Shown one piece after another: positions 43,814 through 52,929 of a DNA stretch of 64,000 nucleotides. The stretch spans positions 1 to 64,000 of the forward strand of contig CAYVBQ010000018.1 in NCBI GenBank assembly GCA_964449775.1, in the 5' to 3' direction. Numbering within the stretch: position 1 is the first letter of the stretch; every line of letters begins with the position of its first letter. This DNA comes from Fen-1258 sp964449775. Lineage in GTDB: Bacteria; Bacteroidota; Ignavibacteria; Ignavibacteriales; Melioribacteraceae. The position numbers and the translations under genes were made by a program. The notes beneath the pieces were generated by a model. It saw nothing but the letters and a program-made list of their open reading frames with translations, searched no databases and had not been told where the DNA came from.

Positions 43814-44086
43814 AAATTAATTGCTACAACAATTAAGAACAACTTTTTTCAATTCCTGAACTCCCGCAAAGCCGGACAGGCAACTGAGCTAAGCCCCCAA
43901 ATTAATTGCTACAACAATTAAGAACAACTTTTTTCNNNNNNNNNNNNNNNNNNNNNNNNNNNNNNNNNNNNNNNNNNNNNNNNNNNNNNNNNNNNNNNNN
44001 NNNNNNNNNNNNNNNNNNNNNNNNNNNNNNNNNNNAATTCCTGAACTCCCGCAAAGCCGGACAGGCAACTGAGCTAAGCCCCCAAA
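43796..44086. repeat. 85-bp tandem repeat over the 5' end of tRNA-Val, broken by a gap
   Basis: The unit begins with the tRNA-Val 5' end (complement CAACTGAGCTAAGCCCCC) and continues through AATTAATTGCTACAACAATT and CCGCAAAGCCGGACAGG. Copies start at 43796, 43881 and 44066. Removing the 100 N leaves exactly 85 bp between the second and third, so the gap falls inside the array and the copy number is unresolved. Only the 43740-43813 copy has the whole tRNA. Confidence 0.85.
43936..44035. other. Assembly gap (100 N) within tandem repeat
   Basis: Exactly 100 N replace an unknown number of bases. The flanks join perfectly as one repeat unit if the N are removed, so the gap was probably caused by the repeat. 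Confidence 0.99.
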
Positions 44087-44165
44087 AATTAAAAGAGCGT
44101 TAAAATTTGCGCACTAATTATAGAACATTTAATTGATAGTTTCAACAGACCTAGAAAATATTTTG

Positions 44166-44238
44166 AGCGGGCGACGGGACTCGAACCCGCGACAACCGGC
44201 TTGGGAAGCCGATACTCTACCAACTGAGTTACGCCCGC
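44166..44238 (-). tRNA. tRNA-Gly (CCC)
   Basis: A 73-nt cloverleaf is read on the minus strand: acceptor GCGGGCG/CGCCCGC with discriminator T, D-arm ACTCAGTTGGTAGAGT, anticodon stem CGGCT/AGCCG with loop TCCCA giving CCC, and T-arm GCGGGTTCGAGTCCCGT. It decodes GGG. It lies upstream of tRNA-Val on the same strand, about 350 bp away including the gap. Confidence 0.95.
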
Positions 44239-44398
44239 AAGAATTTTCTAATAACAACGTCAAAGTTACTCTAATCTATCACTTCTCTCAAATAAACATT
44301 ATAAGAAATATACAAATCCTAACACAAACAAATTTATAACCAGTATAAGACTTAATCAAGATTTATTTATTTTGCAATTAACATTACTATAAAAGGTC

Positions 44399-45070
44399 AT
44401 GGGTAAAAAACAAAACAAGCAAGATCAAATAAGTGAACTAGTTATCCTCTTTACTATTCTGATCATCAGTTTTTTTCTGTGGGATACTTATTTCATCTAC
44501 CCAATAAAACTGATTGTGGTTTTATTACATGAAATTAGCCACGTATTTGCCTCGCTAATTAGCGGTGGTAAAATTATAGAAATGAACATCGGTTTTGATC
44601 TCGGCGGTAAATGTGAAACCGAAGGCGGCAATACTATTTTCATAGCATCGGCAGGTTATTTGGGAAGTCTACTTTGGGGATTATTATTCTTTCTTTCACC
44701 TAATAACCAAAAGACCGGTTTTTGGATTATCATTTCAATATCTGCCCTTATTCTTATAACATCAATAAGCGTTTCAGCTAACAGCACATTCGTCATACTT
44801 GCTTTGATTCTATCGTCACTTTTGGTTTCATCCGCATTTTTTTTACGAATACCGATCATCACAATTATTGTTCGCGCATTTGGGTTGATTAGCTGCATTT
44901 ATGTTCTCTTCGATATAAAGGATGATCTACTTTCCCACACAATTGTATTATCAGATGCTTCTATTCTTTCAAGTCTTACAAATATTCCGGTTACATTGAT
45001 TGGCTTGTCGTGGGCTTTTGTTTCAATTGTTGGAATCTACATTGCGATGCGGTTTAGCTATAAGGATTGA
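44399..45070 (+). CDS. M50-type membrane metalloprotease-like protein
   Basis: This 223-aa protein has about six hydrophobic segments and the zinc motif HEISH (HExxH, about residues 48-52) in the second, followed by ASLISGGKI. That is typical of M50B peptidase-like proteins, a small intramembrane family found widely in bacteria and plants. The second-metal motif (usually N/DxxPG or similar) is not obvious, so catalytic activity is unproven. The substrate is unknown. The stop lies 2 bp from the convergent MFS gene end. Confidence 0.8.
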   Translation: MGKKQNKQDQISELVILFTILIISFFLWDTYFIYPIKLIVVLLHEISHVFASLISGGKIIEMNIGFDLGGKCETEGGNTIFIASAGYLGSLLWGLLFFLSPNNQKTGFWIIISISALILITSISVSANSTFVILALILSSLLVSSAFFLRIPIITIIVRAFGLISCIYVLFDIKDDLLSHTIVLSDASILSSLTNIPVTLIGLSWAFVSIVGIYIAMRFSYKD

Positions 45071-45072
45071 TC

Positions 45073-46398
45073 TTATAGTTCCTTAGCATATTCGGTTTCA
45101 TCTTTTACAAAACTCAAAATTCCAAGTCCTACTACGAAGAAAATGGAGATTGTAAGAATCGCAAATCTCTGCTCACCCGTTATATAACTCACAAAACCAA
45201 AAACTAATGGTCCCAGAATAGCAGAACTTTTCCCGAACAAGGAATAGAAACCGAAAAATTCCGTCTTCCGGTCGAACGGCGTCAATCGAGACATCAGACT
45301 TCTGCTTGTTGATTGAGTTGCGCCCATTACACTTCCGGCTAATAATCCCACAAAATAAAAACTCATTCTTGAGACTGAATCAATGTCAGAATTTAAAAGT
45401 TTGCTCAAATGCTGAATTACGAAACCGTTCTTATCGCTCGATGCAAATGCGAAAATAATAGTGATTATCCAAATGACTAATGAGAGAACAAGTGATTTCT
45501 TCTGTCCGAATGAATCTGCGAGAAGACCGAATGCAAGGGAACCGAGGATTGCTGTTGTTTGTACTATCAAAAAGAAAACTATTAATTCTTCCATTGTAAA
45601 ATGAAGTGTTGTGCTGGCGTAATTACCTGAGAAATAGATTACGGTATTGACACCTTCGATGTAAAAGAAGAATGCCAGCAAAAACAATGACAAGTTTTTA
45701 TAGTTCTTTAAATGAGAAATTGTATTGAATACACGTGTTATTCCAATCTTTACAAAGGATTCATCTCTTACAACTTTTTTACGGTTATCTTTAATAAATA
45801 TGAAAAGCGGTACGGCAAAAATCAAGAATACCAATGCAGAGATCGGGAAAGTTTCTTTAATCATATTTGATTTAATGAAAGGAAAAACCAATGCGAGTGT
45901 GGTTAGAGATCCCAGATAACCCATTGCAAAACCATACCCGCTTACTCTTCCGAAATTTTTTGGTGCAGTAATTTCGGGAAGGAATGAATCATAAAAAACC
46001 AAACCGGCTTCAAAACCAACATTTGCAATTATAAATAGTGTAAGACCTAGAAACACATCTCCTCTATTTACAAAGTAGAGAAGGCATGTTGAGATGATGC
46101 ATACGAGCGTGAAGAAAAGTAAAAATCTTTTTTTACCGGCTGAGTAATCGGCAATAGCGCCAAGAACCGGTGAGATCAATGCTGTAATGAGCATTGAAAC
46201 ACTTGTACCAATACTCCAGTAAAAGTCACCTACAGCTTTTCCCTCAACAACAGTCTGTTTGAAATAAACTGCATAAAGAAATGTTACAACTACGATTGAA
46301 TAAGAAGTGTTCGCAAAATCGAAGAGAGTCCAGATAAAAACTCTAAACTTCTCGCTCGATCTATTCTTCGTTGGATTTTTTTGGTAAGGATTCTTCAA
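45073..46398 (-). CDS. MFS transporter, UMF1/Atg22-like
   Basis: This 441-aa protein has about 12 membrane segments. The N-terminal WTLFDFANTSYSIVVVTFLY is the hallmark of the UMF1 family, whose yeast relative Atg22 exports amino acids from the vacuole. In bacteria the substrate is generally unknown, with amino acids or sugars possible. The gene overlaps the end of nusB by 38 bp. Confidence 0.88.
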   Translation of the reverse strand: MKNPYQKNPTKNRSSEKFRVFIWTLFDFANTSYSIVVVTFLYAVYFKQTVVEGKAVGDFYWSIGTSVSMLITALISPVLGAIADYSAGKKRFLLFFTLVCIISTCLLYFVNRGDVFLGLTLFIIANVGFEAGLVFYDSFLPEITAPKNFGRVSGYGFAMGYLGSLTTLALVFPFIKSNMIKETFPISALVFLIFAVPLFIFIKDNRKKVVRDESFVKIGITRVFNTISHLKNYKNLSLFLLAFFFYIEGVNTVIYFSGNYASTTLHFTMEELIVFFLIVQTTAILGSLAFGLLADSFGQKKSLVLSLVIWIITIIFAFASSDKNGFVIQHLSKLLNSDIDSVSRMSFYFVGLLAGSVMGATQSTSRSLMSRLTPFDRKTEFFGFYSLFGKSSAILGPLVFGFVSYITGEQRFAILTISIFFVVGLGILSFVKDETEYAKEL

Positions 46399-46840
46399 TA
46401 AGTCCTCTACCGCTTTTATTCAGCGTGCCCTCTTTTTTGAGGTCGGATAAAATTGCATCGAGAATGCCATTAATAAATTTTCCGCTGTTGGCGGTGGAAT
46501 AATCTTTGGCAATGTCAATCACTTCATTAATAGAAACTTTTGGCGGGATCTCCTGGAAATAAAATATTTCTGCCATACCGATCCTAAGCAAAATTCGATC
46601 AATCAAAGCAATTCTTTCCATTTCCCAATTTTCCACTCTCGTGCGAATTTGATCATCAAGCTCCTTTCTATTTGCCACAACTCTATTGATCAACTGTTTA
46701 GCGAATAATATATCGCTCTCAGCGCTCACATCGGCTAAAATTCCATTTGTAAGGACAGTTAAGCCTTCACCATTGAATTCATAAGCATAAAGAACTTGTA
46801 GAACCTTCTCCCGTATTTCTCTTCTATTCGATTTTTTCAT
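46361..46840 (-). CDS. nusB: Transcription antitermination protein NusB
   Basis: This 159-aa helical protein starts MKKSNRREIREKVLQVLYAYEFNGEG; the longer upstream frame is not needed for the family. C-terminal motifs are RIGMAEIFYFQEIPPKVSINEVIDIAKDYSTANSGKFINGILDAI, with the NusB-typical GKFINGILD. NusB works with NusE/S10 on rRNA antitermination. The extra C-terminal tail overlaps the MFS gene. Confidence 0.92.
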   Translation of the reverse strand: MKKSNRREIREKVLQVLYAYEFNGEGLTVLTNGILADVSAESDILFAKQLINRVVANRKELDDQIRTRVENWEMERIALIDRILLRIGMAEIFYFQEIPPKVSINEVIDIAKDYSTANSGKFINGILDAILSDLKKEGTLNKSGRGLIEESLPKKSNEE

Positions 46841-46945
46841 CGTTTTAAACAAGATTTCAAATTTTGATGCCCAATCTACATGCTTAATTTCAAAAAACAA
46901 AAGAGAAGTTGAACCTCGCTTCTCTTAATAGTGCATTTTAGCTAT

Positions 46946-48037
46946 TTATCTGACATTAGAATTGGAACACGGCGTATAAATTTTTCTAATACCACCGATC
47001 TTTGCCAATCTTTCTTCTGCAATTTTATTTGATGAGACGTGTGTTGGAATATTCTGTTCTTTCGATACTTTAATAATCCTTGAGAGAATATCGTAGATTC
47101 CTTCGGCATGTTTCATTGCACGGTCTTGTCTGTAACCTTCAAGTTCGTTGGCAACATTTATTAAACCGCCTGCGTTAATCACATAATCCGGCGCGTAAAG
47201 AATATTTTTATCCAAAAGCATCTGACCATTTCTGTCTTCCTCTTCAAGTTGATTGTTCGCACCGCCTGCAATAATCTGGGCTTTTATCATCGGGATTGTT
47301 TTATCATTGAGAACGGCTCCGAGAGCATTGGGTGAAAAAATATCAACATCCAATTCATATATCTCCTCAGGCTTAACAACATGGGCTTTAATAGTTTCAA
47401 GAACACGTTGAACTTTGCTATCAATAATATCTGTAATAAATATTTCTGCACCTTCACTATAAAGATGTTCACAAAGATTACGAGCAACATGACCGGCACC
47501 TTGGACAGCAATTTTTTTCCCGCGAAGGGAATCATTTCCCCATTGGGCATTTGCACACGCTTTCATTCCAACATAAACCCCGTAAGATGTAACAGGAGAG
47601 GGATCGCCCGAACCACCGAGAGCTTTAGAAATTCCGGTCACAAATTTTGTCTCCATCCGCACATATTCCATATCACGGACATTAGTACCAACATCCTCAG
47701 CAGTGATGTATCTACCCCCAAGTCCTTCAACAAATTTTCCAAATGTTCTAAAAAGCATTTCGTTTTTCTTAGTAGCTGAATCTCCTAAAATAACTGCCTT
47801 GCCTCCGCCAAGATTTAACCCGGCAACAGCCGCTTTGTACGTCATTCCACGTGATAATCTTAATACATCGTTCAAAGCTTGATCAACTGATTTGTAATTC
47901 AACATTCTTGTGCCACCGAGAGCCGGTCCCAATGTAGTATTGTGAATAGCAATGATTGCTTTCAAACCGGATTCAACGTTTGAGCAAAACACAACTTGTT
48001 CGTGTCCAAATTTTTCCATCACATTAAAATTTTCCAT
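46946..48037 (-). CDS. Leucine dehydrogenase (Glu/Leu/Phe/Val dehydrogenase family)
   Basis: This 363-aa NAD-dependent enzyme deaminates branched-chain amino acids to keto acids. Motifs are GPALGGTRML, SRGMTYKAAVAGLNLGGGKAVI with the catalytic Lys, TAEDVGTNVRDMEY, KIAVQGAGHVARNL for NAD binding, and APDYVINAGGLINVA. The length and sequence style fit leucine dehydrogenase rather than glutamate dehydrogenase. A GGAG ribosome site precedes the ATG. Confidence 0.92.
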   Translation of the reverse strand: MENFNVMEKFGHEQVVFCSNVESGLKAIIAIHNTTLGPALGGTRMLNYKSVDQALNDVLRLSRGMTYKAAVAGLNLGGGKAVILGDSATKKNEMLFRTFGKFVEGLGGRYITAEDVGTNVRDMEYVRMETKFVTGISKALGGSGDPSPVTSYGVYVGMKACANAQWGNDSLRGKKIAVQGAGHVARNLCEHLYSEGAEIFITDIIDSKVQRVLETIKAHVVKPEEIYELDVDIFSPNALGAVLNDKTIPMIKAQIIAGGANNQLEEEDRNGQMLLDKNILYAPDYVINAGGLINVANELEGYRQDRAMKHAEGIYDILSRIIKVSKEQNIPTHVSSNKIAEERLAKIGGIRKIYTPCSNSNVR

Positions 48038-48071
48038 TATTTCTCCAAATAAATTAAGATATCAGTTAAAG

Positions 48072-49097
48072 CTAAATAGCAAAAAACCAGAATAATAGAA
48101 GAGCAACGCTTTCACGTGCCCTGTAAAATATTGTCTTGTCGAACGACATTGAATAATCCGATGAAACACCAACAACGTTCACATTAAAAAATTTTGCAAT
48201 CTGTACAATTCTTGTTAGATGAAATCCATCCGATACAATCAAAATAGGTTTTGAATTTTGCTTGTTATAGTATTCCCTGGATAAGAATTTTATCTGCAAA
48301 GTTGTTGTTGATGATTGCGTCTCGAGTCGAAGATTTTTTTCCGGGACATCAAGATTTCTTAAGTATTTATAAGCAGCCTCAGACTCACTGATTTCACCCG
48401 GTGCATTTCCGCCGGTGAGAATAATTTGTTTGATAAATCCTTTTCTATAAAGTTCAAAGGCTTTGCGTATTCTCCCTTCGAATATTGGACTTGGCTTTCC
48501 ACGGCTCCAGACGGCAGCTCCGGGTACGCATCCGTATTCAAATTTTGAGTTTGGAATTTTTTTTTCATCATAAAGTTGAACATTCCAAACATAAAAAAGA
48601 GAAAAGACAAGAAGAAGAACTACAACAACTATAGTTCTGATTAAAGTTCTTACTTCGAATAAATTTTCAGCACCATAAATCAATCCCCAAACATAAAGTA
48701 AAGAATAAAGTTGAAGCAGGGCGCTTATTATAAATAAAAGACCCACGTAAACTTTCTTCACCGGAAAATTGAATAAATAACCAACCGGATTAATTAAATT
48801 GAATTTCGTAAATACAAAGGTCAGTCCAAGTAAAAGTGTGATAATAAATTGGAAAGCTATTAGAAGCATCACTCTTCTGGTATTAATATTTTTTTTCTGG
48901 ATGATGTGAATTAGGATTCCGATAAATATCATTATCGAGATAAATAGATTTAAGACATTCCCGATATAATCCAACCGGAAACCACTAAGCGTAAGTTCGT
49001 TTAGATAATATTTTAGAAAAAGTAATGCAGCAAGGTTTAGGAGAACAAAAAATGCCAGCAAAAGAAATAAACCGGTATTTTGAGAGCGCGATTTCAA
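48072..49097 (-). CDS. YdcF-family (DUF218) membrane protein
   Basis: This 341-aa protein has five hydrophobic segments in its first 180 residues, then an ElyC/SanA/YdcF-type domain: GCVPGAAVWSRGKPSPIFEGRI, KQIILTGGNAPGEISESEAAYKYL, ETQSSTTTLQI and ILIVSDGFHLTRI. The family is linked to cell-envelope functions, but the reaction is not known. It overlaps the upstream ABC ATPase gene by 4 nt, so it is coupled to it. Confidence 0.88.
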   Translation of the reverse strand: MKSRSQNTGLFLLLAFFVLLNLAALLFLKYYLNELTLSGFRLDYIGNVLNLFISIMIFIGILIHIIQKKNINTRRVMLLIAFQFIITLLLGLTFVFTKFNLINPVGYLFNFPVKKVYVGLLFIISALLQLYSLLYVWGLIYGAENLFEVRTLIRTIVVVVLLLVFSLFYVWNVQLYDEKKIPNSKFEYGCVPGAAVWSRGKPSPIFEGRIRKAFELYRKGFIKQIILTGGNAPGEISESEAAYKYLRNLDVPEKNLRLETQSSTTTLQIKFLSREYYNKQNSKPILIVSDGFHLTRIVQIAKFFNVNVVGVSSDYSMSFDKTIFYRARESVALLLFWFFAI

Positions 49098-49912
49098 TTC
49101 TGCGTAGAGTTAGTGATCGAATTTGGATTTATCAACACATTTATTGATTTCAGATCAACCGATGGAAAGACAGCCGAGTCAATTTTGAAAATTTTTCGAA
49201 TATTACCTTTTGTAAGGATTTCTGACTTCTCACCTTCCATGACAATAATGCCTTCATTCATCAGAGCAACCTTCTTAGAAAAGATGCCTACTAAATTAAG
49301 GTCATGAGAAACCGTTAGCACTGTAATTTTTTCTTCTTCGTTGAGTATTTTTAATAGATTAAAAATCATTACCTGATGCTCAAGATCTAAATGAGCGTTA
49401 GGTTCATCCAGCAAAATGATCTCTGCTCTTTGAGCGAGAGCTCGCGCAATAAAAACACGTTGGGCTTCCCCGCCGGAAATTTCATTAATGCCTTTGTGTT
49501 TCAATTTTTCGATTTGCATTGTGTTTAAGGCTTCATCCACAATCTCTTTATCTGCCGCATTTTCAAAACCCATAACATTCAGATATGGAGTCCTCCCCAT
49601 CATCACAATTTCGTAAACTGAAAAAGGGAATATTGAAAAATTCTTCTGCGGTACGTATGCGATCTTTTTTGCCAATTCCCTTCGCCGGAACTCCAAAACA
49701 TTTTTTCCATCGATCAGAATTGAGCCAATTTTTAGATCAGTTAAACGCCCAATCAATCTTAATAGTGTGGACTTACCGCAGCCGTTGGGACCCAGCAGGC
49801 TTACAAAATCGCCTTTAGTAATTTTCCAATCGGGAATATTCATGACAAATGTTGCACCACCATTTGCATTCTCGTAAGTGAATTGTAGATTTTTTATTTC
49901 TACTGCGTTCAA
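49094..49912 (-). CDS. ABC transporter ATP-binding protein, iron-complex/cobalamin type
   Basis: This 272-aa protein has Walker A GPNGCGKST (about 39-47), Q-loop VPQKNFSIFPFSVYEIVMMGRTPYLNVMG, signature ISGGEAQRV, and Walker B IILLDEPNAHLD. The Q-loop region with V-x-x-G-R-x-P is typical of FecE/BtuD/FhuC ATPases importing iron chelates or cobalamin. No permease or binding protein is adjacent; the co-directional neighbours are YdcF-like and VanZ genes. Confidence 0.9.
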   Translation of the reverse strand: MNAVEIKNLQFTYENANGGATFVMNIPDWKITKGDFVSLLGPNGCGKSTLLRLIGRLTDLKIGSILIDGKNVLEFRRRELAKKIAYVPQKNFSIFPFSVYEIVMMGRTPYLNVMGFENAADKEIVDEALNTMQIEKLKHKGINEISGGEAQRVFIARALAQRAEIILLDEPNAHLDLEHQVMIFNLLKILNEEEKITVLTVSHDLNLVGIFSKKVALMNEGIIVMEGEKSEILTKGNIRKIFKIDSAVFPSVDLKSINVLINPNSITNSTQN

Positions 49913-50083
49913 GTTATTTCTTTAGAATAATGAAAGAATTCTATGATTACGGCTGCAATCATCATTTATCTACAAAACTGTACTTATTTGCAAGTCAAAT
50001 ATAGACAGAATTGTGTTCGATTAGTAAATCTGAATAGATAAAAATTATTACCGGATTGAATCTATAATTTCGAGTTAGACAAA

Positions 50084-50542
50084 TCAAATATTTATTGTTT
50101 CCGGATCTTCCACTTTTCGGGATTTTAAAAACAGATGTACCAACAAAATACCAAAAGAAGCACCTATTGAATCTGCAACCCAATCATAAAGGTCACAATA
50201 TCTTCCGGGAACAATCAGTTGATGAAGTTCATCAATTGCCCCATAAGCGAGAATGAAGAGAAAGGCGAAGCTAAATGCTTTAGATGATAATAGATTTGAT
50301 CTTTTCTGAAAAAATAATGCAAGTGTCAGAAGAAATGCCAACACTCCATACGCTACAAAATGCTCAATCTTATCTTGGTAATCAAATAAGCGGGGTATGC
50401 TGTCAACAGGTATTGTAGTTAATATAAAGAGTGCAATCCAATACAGAATAAGTGGAAGATATACGAGCAAGAACGTGTGATTACTCAGATATTTAAATAA
50501 AAGATTTGAGAATGAATTTGATCGCATTTGGAATTTCTTCAA
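50084..50542 (-). CDS. VanZ-like membrane protein
   Basis: This 152-aa protein has four hydrophobic segments. The VanZ signature DKIEHFVAYGVLAFLLTLAL (about 59-78) is followed by AYGAIDELHQLIVPGRYCDLYDWVADSIGASFG. Its function is unknown outside the teicoplanin-resistance VanZ. The start (50542, or 50527) lies inside the end of nnr, overlapping by up to 50 bp, so it is probably co-transcribed with nnr. Confidence 0.88.
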   Translation of the reverse strand: MKKFQMRSNSFSNLLFKYLSNHTFLLVYLPLILYWIALFILTTIPVDSIPRLFDYQDKIEHFVAYGVLAFLLTLALFFQKRSNLLSSKAFSFAFLFILAYGAIDELHQLIVPGRYCDLYDWVADSIGASFGILLVHLFLKSRKVEDPETINI

Positions 50543-52058
50543 TTAAGTCCTCGGATGTATAGCCATACTCTGTCTTCTCTTCGAGTAAGAGATCAGCAGC
50601 TAAACTGTGGATGTAAACTGCGCTAATAAGCGCTTCTTCTATTTCGTCTGTTTGCGCAAGAAATCCGGAAATCATTCCCGTCAGTACATCACCAGAGCCA
50701 AACTTTGCTAACCCCGGATTACCTGCTGTATTAATAAAGACTTCTCCGCCTGGATTGAAAACAATTGTTGGTGCACCTTTTAAAACTAAGTAGCTGCCGC
50801 TCTCGGTTGAAAAATTCTTTCCGTACTTCAATAAATTCTTTTCTAATTCATCCAAACCAATCCCAATCATATCAGCAAATTCTTTATGATGTGGGGTAAG
50901 AACTTTCCCCTTCAAGTTCAATTTTTTGTACTCTTCATTTCCCAGTGCATGAATTGCATCAGCATCAATAACAATTTTTTTGGTTTTATTAGTTTTCAGT
51001 ATTTCAATAACTGTATTTTTTGTTGATTCATCTCTTCCAAGTCCGGGACCCACTGCAATAACATTTGCCCAATTAATTTTCTCTTCCAGTTCTTGAAGAT
51101 TCGTCTCGCTTAAATATTCTTTCCTTTCATCTTCATATGCAAGTACTGTAGCACTCCCAAGTTTTTGTTGAGCAAGTGTTTTGATTGATTTTGGAAACGC
51201 CAGTACAGATGAACCTGCACCGCATTTTAATACTGCATTTGCTGTAAGGAATGAAGCACCCGGGAGTTTACCGCTTCCGGCAATTACAAATACTTTTCCG
51301 GCAGAATACTTATGCTGATTCAAGCTTTTAGAAGGCAATCCGTAATATGCGTCTTCGGGTTCAATAAGATAATCTGTGATATCAAGTTTATCATAGAATT
51401 CATTTCCAATTCCTATCGTACCTTTAGAAATAGTACCGCAATTTGCATAACCTCTACCATAAAATAATCCGGTCTTAAATTCAGAAAGCGTAACTGTTAA
51501 GTCTGCGCTAAATATTATATCACCGCTTGCGTTTTCAAGATCCAGTCCGGTGGGAAGATCAACTGCAACTTTGAATGCCGCAAGTTGATTCAACTTCTCA
51601 ACAATTTCTTTATATGGTTCTGCTAAATCACCTCTGCTTCCGGTTCCCAGCATTGCATCAATAATTAATGAACAATCATCGAATGCCGATAAATCCTTTG
51701 CGCTTTCGTAAACAGATAGTTTTGAAGATGGAGATTCTACTATCAGATTTTTTGTTATTCTAAAATTAGTAAGTGCATCTCCCTTCAGTTCTTCTTCAGC
51801 ACCTAAAGAAATAATTTTTACGGAATAATCGTTTATCATAAAGTGACGGGCAAGCGCAAGACCATCTCCGCCGTTATTCCCCTTTCCGCAAACGATTCCT
51901 ACATTATTGTTCTCAAGAGAATCATCAACAGCTTTGATTATCTCTGCATAAAGACTTCTTGCTGCATTCTCCATTAAAATGATACTCGGAATGCCAAGAG
52001 AATTAATTGCGAAGCTATCGGCTTCGCGGACTTGTTGTGTTGTATAAATTGGTATCAT
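50493..52058 (-). CDS. nnr: Bifunctional NAD(P)H-hydrate epimerase / ADP-dependent dehydratase
   Basis: This 521-aa fused enzyme repairs hydrated NAD(P)H. The N-terminal YjeF_N epimerase domain (about 1-215) has NAINSLGIPSIILMENAA and GIVCGKGNNGGDGLALAR. The C-terminal YjeF_C kinase-like dehydratase (about 225-515) has VFVIAGSGKLPGASFL, AVGPGLGRD, VIDADAIHAL, LTPHHKEF and GSGDVLTGMISG. Both sets of motifs are intact. A copy of its first 13 codons with the upstream region is found at 52930-53012. Confidence 0.95.
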   Translation of the reverse strand: MIPIYTTQQVREADSFAINSLGIPSIILMENAARSLYAEIIKAVDDSLENNNVGIVCGKGNNGGDGLALARHFMINDYSVKIISLGAEEELKGDALTNFRITKNLIVESPSSKLSVYESAKDLSAFDDCSLIIDAMLGTGSRGDLAEPYKEIVEKLNQLAAFKVAVDLPTGLDLENASGDIIFSADLTVTLSEFKTGLFYGRGYANCGTISKGTIGIGNEFYDKLDITDYLIEPEDAYYGLPSKSLNQHKYSAGKVFVIAGSGKLPGASFLTANAVLKCGAGSSVLAFPKSIKTLAQQKLGSATVLAYEDERKEYLSETNLQELEEKINWANVIAVGPGLGRDESTKNTVIEILKTNKTKKIVIDADAIHALGNEEYKKLNLKGKVLTPHHKEFADMIGIGLDELEKNLLKYGKNFSTESGSYLVLKGAPTIVFNPGGEVFINTAGNPGLAKFGSGDVLTGMISGFLAQTDEIEEALISAVYIHSLAADLLLEEKTEYGYTSEDLIEEIPNAIKFILKSFI

Positions 52059-52104
52059 ATTATACTCTGTGCGGATTTTCTATAAGTAAAATAAGAAAGA
52101 ATTT
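52022..52104 (-). repeat. nnr 5' end and upstream region, original copy of direct repeat
   Basis: This segment matches 52930-53012 in the same orientation with about 10 differences in 83 aligned bases (about 88%). It covers the first 13 codons of nnr and the 46 bp before it. The repeat pair brackets the phd/parE module. Confidence 0.85.
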
Positions 52105-52129
52105 GGTGAAAAATAAGAGTGGATATAGA

Positions 52130-52256
52130 CGCAGATGATACGGATCTACTCCGTGGAATAAATTAAGAATCAAATTGTTTCAAAAACACAAATGCTATTC
52201 CACGGGGTAAACGGACTTGCCTTCGGCAAGCAGATTTGCGCAGATTAATCTGTGCT
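52130..52256. repeat. Nested intergenic repeats upstream of phd/parE
   Basis: The outer part (ATAGACGCAGATGATACGG ... GCGCAGATTAATCTGTG) is a known style of dispersed repeat in this bacterial group. Inside it lies an inverted repeat ACTCCGTGGAATA/TATTCCACGGGGT (52148-52160 and 52196-52208, one mismatch), followed by a CTTGCC-TTC-GGCAAG hairpin (52216-52230). The inner element looks inserted into the outer one. Confidence 0.55.
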
Positions 52257-52341
52257 AGCTTAATTCGACTAATTATAATTTTGTTGTAATATAATTCTAT
52301 ACTATATTCAGTCTGTATAATAATTTAATTAGGTATTTAAT

Positions 52342-52620
52342 ATGAACATTGATATAACCGAAGACATTCTTTCAATCACAGAGCTAAAACAAAAAACGAA
52401 CTCAATTATGAGAAAAATAAACAATTCTGGCAGACCAGTTATATTAACAATAAACGGCAGAGCTGAAGCGGTTTTGATAGGAGCTAAAGAATATCAGAAA
52501 ATTCAGAAAGCAATTGAAGTGATGAAAGAAATACTCCTTGCTGAAAAAGATGTAGTAACAGGTAAAGTTAAAAAAACCTGTGCATTTTTTAAGGATTTTA
52601 GAAATGCGAAAAAAGTTTGA
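52342..52620 (+). CDS. Phd/YefM family antitoxin
   Basis: This 92-aa protein has the Phd/YefM N-terminal DNA-binding fold (ILSITELKQKTNSIMRKINNSGRPVILTINGRAEAVLIGAKEYQKIQK, about 10-57) and a variable C-terminal tail that would bind the toxin. Phd-type antitoxins repress their own operon. The toxin gene overlaps its last 17 bp. Confidence 0.9.
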   Translation: MNIDITEDILSITELKQKTNSIMRKINNSGRPVILTINGRAEAVLIGAKEYQKIQKAIEVMKEILLAEKDVVTGKVKKTCAFFKDFRNAKKV

Positions 52621-52915
52621 TATTCTTATAACCAAAACTGCCCAGCTCGACATCGAAGATATCTACAATTACATTTCTCAAGATAGTATTGAGAATGCGG
52701 CAAAGTTTATTAATGAAATTGAGAAGAAAATTTACTCACTACAACCCTTCCCCGAAAGAAATCCTACAATTCCGGAAAACGAATACTTCGGCACGTCATA
52801 CCGTCACCTCATCTTTGGCAATTATCGAATTATTTACAGAATTTCTGAAAAGAATATTTTTGTTTTGAGAATCTTCCATAGCAAGAGATTATTGAGTGAA
52901 GAAAGTTTCGATTGA
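52604..52915 (+). CDS. RelE/ParE family toxin
   Basis: This 103-aa protein starts MRKKFDILITKTAQLDIEDIYNYI at 52604. Typical family parts follow: INEIEKKIYSLQPFPERNP, YRHLIFGNYRIIYRI and IFVLRIFHSKRLL at the C-terminus. Basic and aromatic residues in the last strands fit RelE/ParE proteins, which either cut mRNA on the ribosome or poison gyrase. The sequence alone does not decide which. It appears intact. Confidence 0.9.
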   Translation: MRKKFDILITKTAQLDIEDIYNYISQDSIENAAKFINEIEKKIYSLQPFPERNPTIPENEYFGTSYRHLIFGNYRIIYRISEKNIFVLRIFHSKRLLSEESFD

Positions 52916-52929
52916 TTCCTCTTTGCTTA

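Noticed and set aside
44133..44339. 68-aa plus-strand ORF over tRNA-Gly
   Set aside because: It is the reverse translation of the tRNA (SNPRQPAWEADTLPTELRP), a well-known spurious ORF type.
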